A stretch of 7,361 nt of DNA from Candidatus Roizmanbacteria bacterium CG11_big_fil_rev_8_21_14_0_20_36_8 (GTDB lineage: Bacteria; Patescibacteriota; Microgenomatia; UBA1406; GWC2-37-13). The DNA lies in assembly GCA_002796045.1 (NCBI GenBank), contig PCVM01000062.1, forward strand, positions 1-7,361, in the 5' to 3' direction. The position numbers and the translations under genes were made by a program. The notes below the pieces were generated by a model. The model was not told where the DNA came from and did no database searches. It worked only from the letters and a program-made list of their open reading frames with translations. This document shows positions 1-5,717 of this stretch, piece after piece; position 1 is the stretch's first letter; every line of letters starts with the position of its first letter.

Positions 1-392
1 AAAGCTATGGTCTGATAGCTATGGCGAATTCTATGGCTGAAGCAATAGAATTCGCCAATGAATATGCTCCAGAACACATGGAGCTCATGACCAAAAATAA
101 CAATGAAGTTCTGAGTCAAATCACTAATGTGGGGTCAGTATTTTTAGGTGATTGGACAAGCAAGTCAAGTGGAGATTATGCCACGGGAGCCAATCACATT
201 CTGCCAACGGGTGGCATGGCCAAAATGTACGCACCGCTCGGCGTCGAAGCATTTGGCAGATGGATAGAAGTTCAGAAGTGTACCAAAGATGGATTACAAG
301 CTATTCGAAAATCAATAGGTGTCCTATCCGACACCGAAGGGTTACCAGCCCACAAAGTATCAACAGAAATTCGATTTACTAATTCACTATAA
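1..392 (+). CDS. hisD: Histidinol dehydrogenase, C-terminal part (5' end outside window)
   Basis: This is the last ~129 residues of the zinc enzyme that oxidises L-histidinol to L-histidine with two NAD+, the final step of the pathway. The frame is open to the left edge, so the first ATG at 21 is internal and not the start. The family's catalytic landmarks are visible. A PEH motif (codons 69-77) matches Glu326/His327 of the E. coli enzyme. A GDYATGANH motif (171-197) matches Asp360 and His367, the catalytic and zinc-binding residues. The final EGLPAHK (His codon 351-353) matches zinc ligand His419. The C-terminus has the normal length. The stop at 390-392 is followed six bases later by hisC, so this is an operon member. 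Identification is secure, but nothing can be said about its N-terminal half or its promoter. Confidence 0.96.
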   Translation, partial: SYGLIAMANSMAEAIEFANEYAPEHMELMTKNNNEVLSQITNVGSVFLGDWTSKSSGDYATGANHILPTGGMAKMYAPLGVEAFGRWIEVQKCTKDGLQAIRKSIGVLSDTEGLPAHKVSTEIRFTNSL

Positions 393-398
393 CATTCT

Positions 399-1463
399 AT
401 GAAAAATACATACTTTTCAAAAATTGCGCAGACAATTGAACCTTACCAATGGGAGGAAGGCATTACTGAGCAAATGCTTAGGTTTGATGCAAACACTCTA
501 CCCTTCCCTCCAAAAAGCGTAGAAAGATTTCTAAATGCTATGGCAAAGCGCTGCCCTATTAATGAATATGCTGATCCTACATATGCAACTCTCAAAAAGT
601 TGATTGCTGATTACGAGCAAACAGATGTGAGTATGATTACGATTACAAATAGCGGAGATGAAGCTCTCGACATAATTGCGAAAACATTTATAAATCCTCA
701 AGATAAGTTTATTGTCCAACCTCCTACCTATGAAATGTTTTCTATTCAGTGTGAAATGAATGGAGGAAAACAGATTGAGGTTCCATTGATCCCAAAGACA
801 TTTGCCATGGATGTAAATACACTTATTGAAACGAGTAAAAATGTCACGGCGAAATTGATATTTATCTGCAATCCAAATAATCCGACGGGAACTACCTATC
901 CTCAGGCAGAAATTGAACGAATCCTTACAGAGTCAAACTGCATTGTGGTTGTTGATGAAGTATACCGTGAATTTTATGGCAAATCAGTGGTTCAACTTCT
1001 TACTAAATATGACAACCTTGTGATATTGAGAAGTTTCTCAAAATTTGCCGCGATGGCTGGAGCTCGGATTGGGTATCTGATCTCTAATCCTACAATAAAT
1101 AATAAGTTTGATGGTATACGGCTCCCCATGGGGGTAAGTTATCTTTCATACAAGCTTGCAGAATATGTATTGCAGTTCGATAAAAATTGGATTGTCAAAC
1201 AAGTGCAAATGATTATACGTGAACGCGAACGACTAACCTATGAATTAACAAAACTTGGATGTATTACTTACCCATCACAGGCAAATTTTTTGCTCGTTGA
1301 CCTGGGAGGTCGTGCGCAGGAAATTTGCAAAAAATTACGAGATAACAATATTCTCATTCGTGATAGAAGTACTAAAAAATATTTAGAGGGATGTGTCCGT
1401 ATAACGGTCCGAAGTCCAGAAGAAAATACGAAGCTCATTGCAAATTTGAAACAAATATTATGA
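399..1463 (+). CDS. hisC: Histidinol-phosphate aminotransferase
   Basis: This 354-residue PLP enzyme of fold type I converts imidazole-acetol phosphate and glutamate to L-histidinol phosphate and 2-oxoglutarate. The N-terminal substrate segment is FDANTLPFPP (residues 29-38). CNPNNPTG gives the cofactor-ring Asn161, and VVDEVY gives Asp186 and Tyr189. The Schiff-base lysine is Lys215 in RSFSKFA, followed by GARIGY with phosphate-binding Arg223. Near the end, QANFLL (294-299) and CVRITVRSPEEN (332-343) provide Arg334 for the substrate. Length is normal for the family. The ATG at 399 is chosen because it lies six bases after the hisD stop and gives a full N-terminus; there is no Shine-Dalgarno motif in front of it. 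Its TGA overlaps the next ATG (ATGA, 1460-1463). Class I aminotransferases are promiscuous, but context makes HisC the clear reading. Confidence 0.95.
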   Translation: MKNTYFSKIAQTIEPYQWEEGITEQMLRFDANTLPFPPKSVERFLNAMAKRCPINEYADPTYATLKKLIADYEQTDVSMITITNSGDEALDIIAKTFINPQDKFIVQPPTYEMFSIQCEMNGGKQIEVPLIPKTFAMDVNTLIETSKNVTAKLIFICNPNNPTGTTYPQAEIERILTESNCIVVVDEVYREFYGKSVVQLLTKYDNLVILRSFSKFAAMAGARIGYLISNPTINNKFDGIRLPMGVSYLSYKLAEYVLQFDKNWIVKQVQMIIRERERLTYELTKLGCITYPSQANFLLVDLGGRAQEICKKLRDNNILIRDRSTKKYLEGCVRITVRSPEENTKLIANLKQIL

Positions 1464-2101
1464 AAATTCAATTTGATGGATTGATCTTTGATATGGATGG
1501 AGTTTTGGTTGATGTATCTAAATCCTATCGTGAGGCAATAAGACGAACGGTCAGCTACTTTTTGAATAGAAAAATTCAGATGTCTGAGGTTTGTGCAATA
1601 AAAAATATAGTTGGAATGAATAATGACTGGGATGCTACTTATGCATTGATAAATAACCCAAATATTCCTTATGGGGAAGTGAAAACATATTTCCAATCCA
1701 TATATTTAGGAAACGGAAAAAACACAGGTCTGATTGATAATGAAAAATTGCTAATATCAAAACAAAAACTACAACAGTTAAAAAATAAATATAAGAAATT
1801 GGGTATTGCAACTGGACGACCAAAAAATGAAGCCGAATACGTAATCAAAAGAAATCAACTGGTTGATTTGTTTGACTGCTTTATTACTATGGAAGATGTT
1901 GTAAATAGCAAGCCATCACCAGATTCTATACTCATGGTTATTGAAAAACTAAATTTAAAAAAAACTATATATATTGGCGATAGTCCCAGTGATGTCGTTG
2001 CGGCAAAGATGGCAAGGATACCTTCTATTTTTGTTGGCAAACAAAATATAGGCACAATCAGATTTCGATCAATGTTAGAAGTTGTTAAATATTTATTATG
2101 A
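1460..2101 (+). CDS. HAD subfamily IA hydrolase in the his operon, candidate histidinol-phosphate phosphatase
   Basis: This 213-residue HAD-superfamily hydrolase has all four catalytic motifs. Motif I is FDMDGVLVD (nucleophile Asp11, acid/base Asp13). Motif II is GIATGR with Thr118. Motif III is SKPSPDS with Lys151. Motif IV is IGDSPSDVVAAK with Asp174 and Asp178. A helical cap domain (about residues 20-100) contains GMNNDWDATYAL (52-63), a segment I recall from the TIGR01548 HAD group, some members of which are linked or fused to imidazoleglycerol-phosphate dehydratase. It lies between hisC and hisB with ATGA overlaps on both sides, and the neighbouring HisB lacks an N-terminal phosphatase domain. 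I therefore infer that it dephosphorylates histidinol phosphate. The sequence alone does not prove substrate. The frame extends upstream to an ATG at 1391 inside hisC, but homology starts at 1460. The gene is locally very AT-rich (10 G/C in 1741-1800). Confidence 0.8.
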   Translation: MKIQFDGLIFDMDGVLVDVSKSYREAIRRTVSYFLNRKIQMSEVCAIKNIVGMNNDWDATYALINNPNIPYGEVKTYFQSIYLGNGKNTGLIDNEKLLISKQKLQQLKNKYKKLGIATGRPKNEAEYVIKRNQLVDLFDCFITMEDVVNSKPSPDSILMVIEKLNLKKTIYIGDSPSDVVAAKMARIPSIFVGKQNIGTIRFRSMLEVVKYLL

Positions 2102-2694
2102 AAAGAGCCGCACAAGTAACGAGAAGAACAAATGAAACTGAAATTGCCATTAGCTTAAATCTTGATGGATCTGGGAAACGGTCAATAGAAACGCCTGTTG
2201 GTTTTCTGAATCACATGCTTGATTTGTTTGGAAAGCATGGGTTGTTTGATATGACCATTCAGGCAAAAGGTGATAATGATTTATATCGCGATGAGCACCA
2301 CGTTGTTGAAGATATAGGAATTGTGCTTGGTCAAGCTTTTGCAAAAGCACTTGGTGACAAACAGGGAATCAATAGGTATGGATTCTTTATTCTTCCTATG
2401 GATGAATCACTGGCAACTGTTGCTGTAGATTTTGCAGGACGATATACATTCAATCTTCAATGTGACTTTGTTAGAGAAAATGTCGGTGATCTTAGCACTG
2501 AACTAGTATACGACTTTTGGGATGCATTTGCACAAAACGCAAAAGCAAATATATATATAAAAGTTGAAAACGGACGAAACGATCACCACAAAATAGAAGC
2601 CATATTTAAGGCAATGGCACGTGCATGTCGTATAGCGTGCGAAGTGGATGAGCGCAGCAAGTTAGAATTTCCATCTACTAAAGGAGTTCTATGA
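2098..2694 (+). CDS. hisB: Imidazoleglycerol-phosphate dehydratase (monofunctional)
   Basis: This 198-residue manganese-dependent dehydratase converts imidazole-glycerol phosphate to imidazole-acetol phosphate. The internal duplication of the family is evident. The first metal motif is DEHHVVED (His67, His68, Glu71) and the second is NDHHKIEAIFKA (His163, His164, Glu167). Other conserved segments are GFLNHMLDLFGKHGLFD (35-51, with His39 and His47), LPMDESLA (99-106) and the C-terminal PSTKGVL. First-motif Glu66 replaces the Gly more often seen before the His pair, which is a mild variation. Its size equals the single-domain enzyme; the phosphatase half found in the E. coli bifunctional HisB is absent and is probably supplied by the HAD gene immediately upstream. 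It overlaps that gene and hisH by ATGA at both ends. Confidence 0.97.
   Translation: MKRAAQVTRRTNETEIAISLNLDGSGKRSIETPVGFLNHMLDLFGKHGLFDMTIQAKGDNDLYRDEHHVVEDIGIVLGQAFAKALGDKQGINRYGFFILPMDESLATVAVDFAGRYTFNLQCDFVRENVGDLSTELVYDFWDAFAQNAKANIYIKVENGRNDHHKIEAIFKAMARACRIACEVDERSKLEFPSTKGVL
2680..2686 (+). promoter_or_regulatory. Ribosome binding site of hisH
   Basis: AAAGGAG lies four bases upstream of the hisH ATG, inside the end of hisB (codons just before GVL). It is the only clear Shine-Dalgarno motif among the his genes here. The others rely on ATGA overlaps without one, so hisH may receive extra independent initiation. Confidence 0.7.
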
Positions 2695-3299
2695 TAGCTA
2701 TTATAGATTACGGTATAAACAATTTAGATAGTATAAAAAATGCTTTAGACAAGCTGTCTATTCCTGCTGTGGTTACCTGCGATGCCACAGTAATCAATCA
2801 AGCTCGCATCCTGGTGTTGCCAGGAGTTGGTGCTGCAGCAACGGGTATGAATAATTTAAAAATGCTCGGACTTGATAAATTACTAACCTCCGAGGTTCGT
2901 AATGGGAAGCCATTACTTGGGATTTGTTTGGGTATGCAACTTCTGATGGATTGGAGTGAAGAAGGAAATGTACATTGTTTGGGATTTGTTGATGGGATAG
3001 TTGAGAAATTTACAGACAAATTAAAAGTTCCACAAATTGGCTGGAATCAAATGCAGATCATTGATGTTCAATCACCATTGTTGACAGATATTCCCGATAC
3101 TAGCGATTTCTATTTTGTCCACAGTTATTTTTGCAATCCAGATGATAAAAATGTCATTGTAGGTACAACCATATATGGGCAACCTTTCTGCAGCATTATG
3201 AAACAGGACAATATAGTGGGCGTTCAGTTTCACCCTGAAAAAAGTGGCAAGATTGGGTTCCAATTGTTACAAAATATTATAAATTATTTTTTATTATGA
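2691..3299 (+). CDS. hisH: Imidazole glycerol-phosphate synthase, glutamine amidotransferase subunit
   Basis: This class I (triad) glutaminase, 202 residues, releases ammonia for its partner HisF. The catalytic triad is visible: Cys79 in LGICLGMQ and His181/Glu183 in GVQFHPEKSG. The oxyanion-strand motif LPGVGA (43-48) and the YFVHSYF motif (141-147) are typical of HisH rather than of other glutaminases. It is directly followed by hisF, so the two subunits of the bienzyme complex are made from adjacent, overlapping frames (ATGA, 3296-3299). Unlike its neighbours it has a good Shine-Dalgarno site, AAAGGAG, at 2680-2686, which confirms ATG 2691 as the start. Confidence 0.97.
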   Translation: MIAIIDYGINNLDSIKNALDKLSIPAVVTCDATVINQARILVLPGVGAAATGMNNLKMLGLDKLLTSEVRNGKPLLGICLGMQLLMDWSEEGNVHCLGFVDGIVEKFTDKLKVPQIGWNQMQIIDVQSPLLTDIPDTSDFYFVHSYFCNPDDKNVIVGTTIYGQPFCSIMKQDNIVGVQFHPEKSGKIGFQLLQNIINYFLL

Positions 3300-4051
3300 T
3301 TACAAAACGAATTATTCCTTGTTTGGATATGACACAAGGAAAAGTAGTAAAGGGTGTTCAGTTTATTAATTTCCGTGATGCCGGCGACCCAGTGGAGTTG
3401 GCCAAAAAGTACGATGAACAAGGAGCTGATGAGCTGGTATTTCTTGATATCACTGCAACAGTAGACAATCGAGACATTCTGCTTGATGTAATAAAAAGAA
3501 CAGCAAAAGAAGTAACGATTCCATTCACTGTTGGTGGCGGCATACGAAAAAAAGAAGATATGCAGCAAGTCCTTCGCGCGGGTGCAGATAAAGTAGGAGT
3601 AAATTCAGGAGGAGTCAAGAGACCAGAGTTGTTATCTGAATGCGCTGAAACATTTGGAAGTCAGTGTGTAGTTCTGTCTTTGGATGCAAAACGTGTGGGA
3701 AACCAGTGGAATGTAATGATAAATGGTGGTAGAACTGACACCGGAATTTCTGCAATTGTTTGGGCAAAAAATGCTGTAAAGCTTGGTGTAGGAGAAATAC
3801 TTTTGACCAGTATTGATACTGATGGCATGAAACAAGGATTTAATATTGAACTTACTAAAGCTGTTGCAAGCGTTGTTAATGTGCCAATTATTGCATCGGG
3901 AGGGGCAGGAAAGTTAGAAGATTTTAAAGACATTTTTCAGCAAGGAAACGCCGATGCTGCGCTTGCTGCAAGTCTCTTTCACTTTGGGGAATGTACCATA
4001 AAAGAGGTTAAAAACTATTTAAGAGATAATGATATTTCTGTACGATTATGA
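3296..4051 (+). CDS. hisF: Imidazole glycerol-phosphate synthase, cyclase subunit
   Basis: This 251-residue (beta/alpha)8 barrel uses ammonia from HisH to convert PRFAR into imidazole-glycerol phosphate and AICAR. The start [15 protein letters not shown] carries catalytic Asp11, and VVLSLDAKR carries catalytic Asp130, both at the exact family positions. The phosphate-binding segments are FTVGGGIRK (77-85) and, in the second half-barrel, TSIDTDG and [21 protein letters not shown] replaces the commoner VNSAAV, a small change beside a phosphate loop. Length matches the family. It follows hisH without the usual intervening hisA and overlaps hisI by ATGA (4048-4051). No Shine-Dalgarno motif precedes the ATG, so translation probably depends on reinitiation after hisH. 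Confidence 0.97.
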   Translation: MITKRIIPCLDMTQGKVVKGVQFINFRDAGDPVELAKKYDEQGADELVFLDITATVDNRDILLDVIKRTAKEVTIPFTVGGGIRKKEDMQQVLRAGADKVGVNSGGVKRPELLSECAETFGSQCVVLSLDAKRVGNQWNVMINGGRTDTGISAIVWAKNAVKLGVGEILLTSIDTDGMKQGFNIELTKAVASVVNVPIIASGGAGKLEDFKDIFQQGNADAALAASLFHFGECTIKEVKNYLRDNDISVRL

Positions 4052-4332
4052 AACTCACACCAGCTATTATCCAAGATGCAACCACACAAGAGGTATACAT
4101 GCTCGGGTTTATGAATGATGAAGCTCTTGCTTTAACAAAGCAAACGGGCTATGTATATTTTTGGAGTAGGAAACGAAATAGGTTGTGGAAAAAGGGTGAA
4201 TCGTCGGGAAATACATTGCTAGTTAAAAAGATAAGTACTGATTGCGACAATGACACCTTACTTATTAAAGTCAAACTCATGGGAAATGTAGTTTGTCACA
4301 CCGGCAAAAGAACATGCTTTAATACAAGTTGA
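4048..4332 (+). CDS. hisI: Phosphoribosyl-AMP cyclohydrolase (standalone HisI)
   Basis: This 94-residue zinc enzyme opens the purine ring of PR-AMP to give ProFAR. The conserved order of motifs is complete: PAIIQDATTQEVYMLGFMN (5-23), YFWSRKRNRLWKKGESSGN (37-55), the magnesium/zinc-site stretch TDCDNDTLL with Asp65, Cys66, Asp67 and Asp69, and CHTGKRTCF with Cys83 and Cys90. The protein ends almost immediately after the last zinc ligand, so it is a minimal version at the short end of the family. It is not fused to HisE, which follows as a separate frame. It overlaps hisF by ATGA, and its own TGA overlaps a possible TTG start of hisE. Confidence 0.96.
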   Translation: MKLTPAIIQDATTQEVYMLGFMNDEALALTKQTGYVYFWSRKRNRLWKKGESSGNTLLVKKISTDCDNDTLLIKVKLMGNVVCHTGKRTCFNTS

Positions 4333-4343
4333 TTATATTCATA

Positions 4344-4619
4344 ATGACATTAGAAGAACTTTATTCCATTATCGATACGAGAAAAAAAGATAAACCTAAA
4401 GGGTCATATACTGCCAGTCTTATGAATGCTGGTGAAGATCGTATGATCCAAAAAGTAGGCGAAGAAGCAGTGGAAGTAATTATCGCAACAAAGGATAATG
4501 ATAGAAGGAGGACGATTTCTGAATCTGCAGATTTGTTATACCATTTAATGGTTTTGCTTTATGAACAAAATATTACGTTAGAAAGTATCTATGACGAACT
4601 GGAGAAAAGAAGAAAATAA
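4344..4619 (+). CDS. hisE: Phosphoribosyl-ATP pyrophosphohydrolase (standalone HisE)
   Basis: This 91-residue all-alpha, MazG-like pyrophosphohydrolase removes pyrophosphate from PR-ATP to give PR-AMP, the substrate of HisI. Family motifs are TLEELYSIIDTRK at the start, GSYTASL (20-26), KVGEEAVEVIIA (37-48, metal-binding glutamates) and ESADLLYHLMVLL (60-72, Asp63). ATG 4344 starts at the point where homologues usually begin (MTLEEL). A TTG at 4329 would add five residues (MIIFI) and create a TTGA overlap with hisI that matches the operon's pattern, so it is a real alternative. Neither start has a Shine-Dalgarno motif. It is the last his gene; no terminator hairpin follows. Confidence 0.94.
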   Translation: MTLEELYSIIDTRKKDKPKGSYTASLMNAGEDRMIQKVGEEAVEVIIATKDNDRRRTISESADLLYHLMVLLYEQNITLESIYDELEKRRK

Positions 4620-4620
4620 T

Positions 4621-4649
4621 TTGACAATGTATGAATTTAAGCTAATAAT
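4621..4649 (+). promoter_or_regulatory. Sigma70-type promoter in front of the dinD-like remnant
   Basis: TTGACA (4621-4626, perfect -35) and AATAAT (4644-4649, five of six to TATAAT) are separated by exactly 17 bases and begin one base after the hisE stop. Transcription would start near 4656 and give a leader of about 60 bases before the ATG at 4719. That leader contains a weak ACTC/GAGT hairpin (4675-4691). Confidence 0.6.
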
Positions 4650-4708
4650 TAATCATGCAATTGTATTTTTACGTACTCGCTGATACTGAGTGTAATTTGC
4701 TAATTAAG

Positions 4709-4718
4709 ATCAATTGAT
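4709..4718. promoter_or_regulatory. 10-bp palindrome directly before the dinD-like start codon
   Basis: ATCAATTGAT is a perfect inverted repeat whose last base touches the ATG at 4719. It could be an operator or control ribosome access. In AT-rich DNA a 10-bp palindrome can also arise by chance, and no second copy was found near the promoter. Confidence 0.2.
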
Positions 4719-4982
4719 ATGACAAATAAACCAGTTATTTTTGAGACGATAAAACATATAAACAACTATAATTCTGAGTTTTGGTCAGGGAGGCAACTTG
4801 CCAAAATGCTCGAATACGCAGACTATAGAAATTTCGAAACCGTGATTAAAAAAGCAAAAGAATCATGCAAAAATAGCAACCAATCAATCCAAGAACATTT
4901 CGTTGACGTTACCGATATGATCGAACTAGGAAATAATGCATCAATATCAAATCCTCCTCAACCTACTATAAATCAGAGTTGA
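4719..4982 (+). pseudogene. dinD: Truncated DinD-like gene (N-terminal fragment)
   Basis: The first ~74 residues resemble the N-terminus of DinD, the DNA-damage-inducible protein of about 270 residues known in E. coli, where it is SOS-regulated and inhibits RecA strand exchange. Recognisable stretches are FETIKHIN (8-15), WSGRQLAKMLEYADYRNFE (22-40), IKKAKESCKN (43-52) and HFVDVTDMIELG (60-71). In full-length relatives the sequence then continues through a conserved region, but here it switches at about codon 75 (base ~4941-4949) to an unrelated 13-residue tail that reads through the direct repeat and stops at TGA 4980. About two thirds of the protein is missing and the remainder is not in the window. 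It retains a good promoter, so an 87-residue product may still be made, but DinD function is unlikely. No obvious LexA box was seen. Confidence 0.65.
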
Positions 4983-5001
4983 TATCAATAAATATATCCC
5001 C
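4947..5001 (-). pseudogene. Orphan 3' end of a second copy of the small membrane-protein gene (repeat copy 1)
   Basis: On the - strand this stretch encodes GIYLLISTLIYSRLRRI followed by TGA. The intact membrane-protein gene ends with GIYLLISTLIYRRWKSI and TAA (5663-5717). The 55 bp differ at only five bases (4948, 4953, 4957, 4960, 4965), all in the last third, and both keep the reading frame and a stop at the same place. There is no coding sequence for the upstream part of the protein: on the - strand this tail lies 24 bases behind the hepT stop. It is best read as a leftover from duplication, insertion or recombination at this gene's 3' end. Confidence 0.7.
4947..5001. repeat. 55-bp direct repeat, copy 1
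   Basis: This matches 5663-5717 in the same orientation, offset 716 bases, with 50 of 55 bases identical and an exact 36-bp core at 4966-5001. The core contains the perfect palindrome TTGATATCAA (4979-4988). The copy forms the left border of the toxin-antitoxin cassette and the right border of recognisable dinD sequence. Confidence 0.9.
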
Positions 5002-5025
5002 TCCAATGAGAGTAAAGCTATTTGA

Positions 5026-5364
5026 TCACTCGTTTGTAGTCTGTAGATACTCTTGAATAGCTTTTTTAAGGATAGGTATATCAGCGGAAATTGTTTCCCA
5101 AACAATTCCTAAGTCTATTTGATAATAATCGTGGATAGCCCTATCTCGAAAACCCGCAATATCCTTCCAAGGCAGATCTACGTGCGATTGTGTATTTTTC
5201 GAAATCTTCTTGGATAATTCGCCAATAAGAGCCAATTGCATTATCACAGCACTTTGTGTTTTTTGATCAGTTAAAAACTGTGAACTATTTACTCCACGAA
5301 TAAATAATTTTATCTTGATTACTGAATCCAGTATTTGTTTTAGATAAACATCATCACTTTTCAT
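5026..5364 (-). CDS. hepT: HEPN-domain RNase toxin of a HepT/MntA system
   Basis: This 112-residue all-helical HEPN protein (DUF86/HepT type) carries the active-site motif RX4HXY as RDRAIHDY: Arg73, His78 and Tyr80, followed by a second Tyr81. In the characterised family these proteins are dimeric metal-independent RNases that cut RNA or tRNA, and the motif tyrosine is AMPylated by the partner nucleotidyltransferase to neutralise the toxin. All of these key residues are present, so the toxin looks functional. The flanking GFRDRAIHDYYQIDLGIVWE (71-90) is the family's strongest block. Its ATG lies inside the end of mntA (11-base overlap), indicating coupled translation. A weak AAGGA lies about 14 bases upstream of the ATG. 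The gene ends 24 bases before direct-repeat copy 1 and converges on the dinD remnant. Confidence 0.9.
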   Translation of the reverse strand: MKSDDVYLKQILDSVIKIKLFIRGVNSSQFLTDQKTQSAVIMQLALIGELSKKISKNTQSHVDLPWKDIAGFRDRAIHDYYQIDLGIVWETISADIPILKKAIQEYLQTTNE

Positions 5365-5641
5365 AAATAGTTTTGATATCCTTCATAACATATGGCTTAA
5401 CATGCTTATTCATGCTATTTTCTGTCATGATGTCAACTTTTCTTTGCAGTGCAGATTCTAAATCATTTACAAATCTCATATATAAAAACATTCCCATAGG
5501 TTTCCCAAGCTTGACCATAATATCAATATCGCTTTCTCTATTGTCTTGATTCCTGGCGCAACTTCCAAAAAGACCAGCATAAATAACTTCATATTCGTTA
5601 AAAATAGAAGTAGTTTTTTGCTGAATACTGTTGATGTTCAT
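5354..5641 (-). CDS. mntA: Minimal nucleotidyltransferase antitoxin of a HepT/MntA system
   Basis: This 95-residue DNA-polymerase-beta-fold minimal nucleotidyltransferase has the diagnostic GSX10DXD motif exactly: Gly26-Ser27, then ten residues, then Asp38-Ile-Asp40. The third carboxylate is Asp70 in RKVDIMTE. In characterised pairs MntA transfers AMP from ATP to the active-site tyrosine of HepT. It precedes hepT on the - strand, and the 11-base overlap ensures that antitoxin translation leads. A TATCAT box ends six bases before its ATG, so it may have its own, possibly leaderless, promoter. The membrane-protein gene ends only 21 bases upstream, so read-through is also possible. The product lacks a DNA-binding domain, so autoregulation by direct operator binding is not expected. 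Confidence 0.9.
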   Translation of the reverse strand: MNINSIQQKTTSIFNEYEVIYAGLFGSCARNQDNRESDIDIMVKLGKPMGMFLYMRFVNDLESALQRKVDIMTENSMNKHVKPYVMKDIKTIYEK

Positions 5642-5647
5642 ACTAAT

Positions 5648-5653
5648 ATGATA
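5648..5653 (-). promoter_or_regulatory. Possible -10 box of mntA
   Basis: On the - strand TATCAT (five of six to TATAAT) is followed by exactly six bases and the mntA ATG, placing the expected transcription start at or next to the A of the start codon. No good -35 element is found at 17 bp. It shares this spacing with the boxes at 6160-6165 and 6176-6181. Confidence 0.35.
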
Positions 5654-5662
5654 ACATATTCA

Positions 5663-5717
5663 TTAAATACTCTTCCACCTCCTATAAATCAGAGTTGATA
5701 TCAATAAATATATCCCC
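5663..5717. repeat. 55-bp direct repeat, copy 2 (3' end of the membrane-protein gene)
   Basis: This is the second copy of the repeat at 4947-5001, with an exact 36-bp core at 5682-5717 and the palindrome TTGATATCAA at 5695-5704. Here the repeat is the authentic 3' end of the - strand gene, including its stop codon (5663-5665). Similarity fades at once on both sides apart from a TCCA shared after a two-base gap. Confidence 0.9.

Noticed and set aside
1..10. AAAGCTATGG at the window start recurs at 7325-7334, suggesting terminal redundancy or a circular molecule
   Set aside because: Only ten bases match, inside two unrelated coding frames, and the flanks differ at once. This is coincidence.
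1391..1459. Upstream extension of the HAD gene by 23 codons
   Set aside because: It lies wholly inside hisC and has no family resemblance, and the ATG at 1460 forms the operon's typical ATGA junction directly before the HAD motif I.
1268..1696. 142-codon open frame on the - strand
   Set aside because: It lies opposite the well-supported hisC end and HAD start, has no recognisable domain, and is a by-product of AT-rich coding sequence.
3284..3618. Two - strand open frames over hisF
   Set aside because: They are antisense to a complete enzyme with both catalytic aspartates, and their cysteine- and serine-rich composition is typical of antisense translations.
4664..4695. Rho-independent terminator after the his operon
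   Set aside because: The only pairing is a 4-bp ACTC/GAGT stem with a long loop and no following T run, and TTTTT precedes it instead.
4966..5717. CRISPR-like repeat-spacer structure
   Set aside because: There are only two copies, 716 bases apart, with genes between them. One copy is the coding end of a gene, so this is a gene-fragment duplication.
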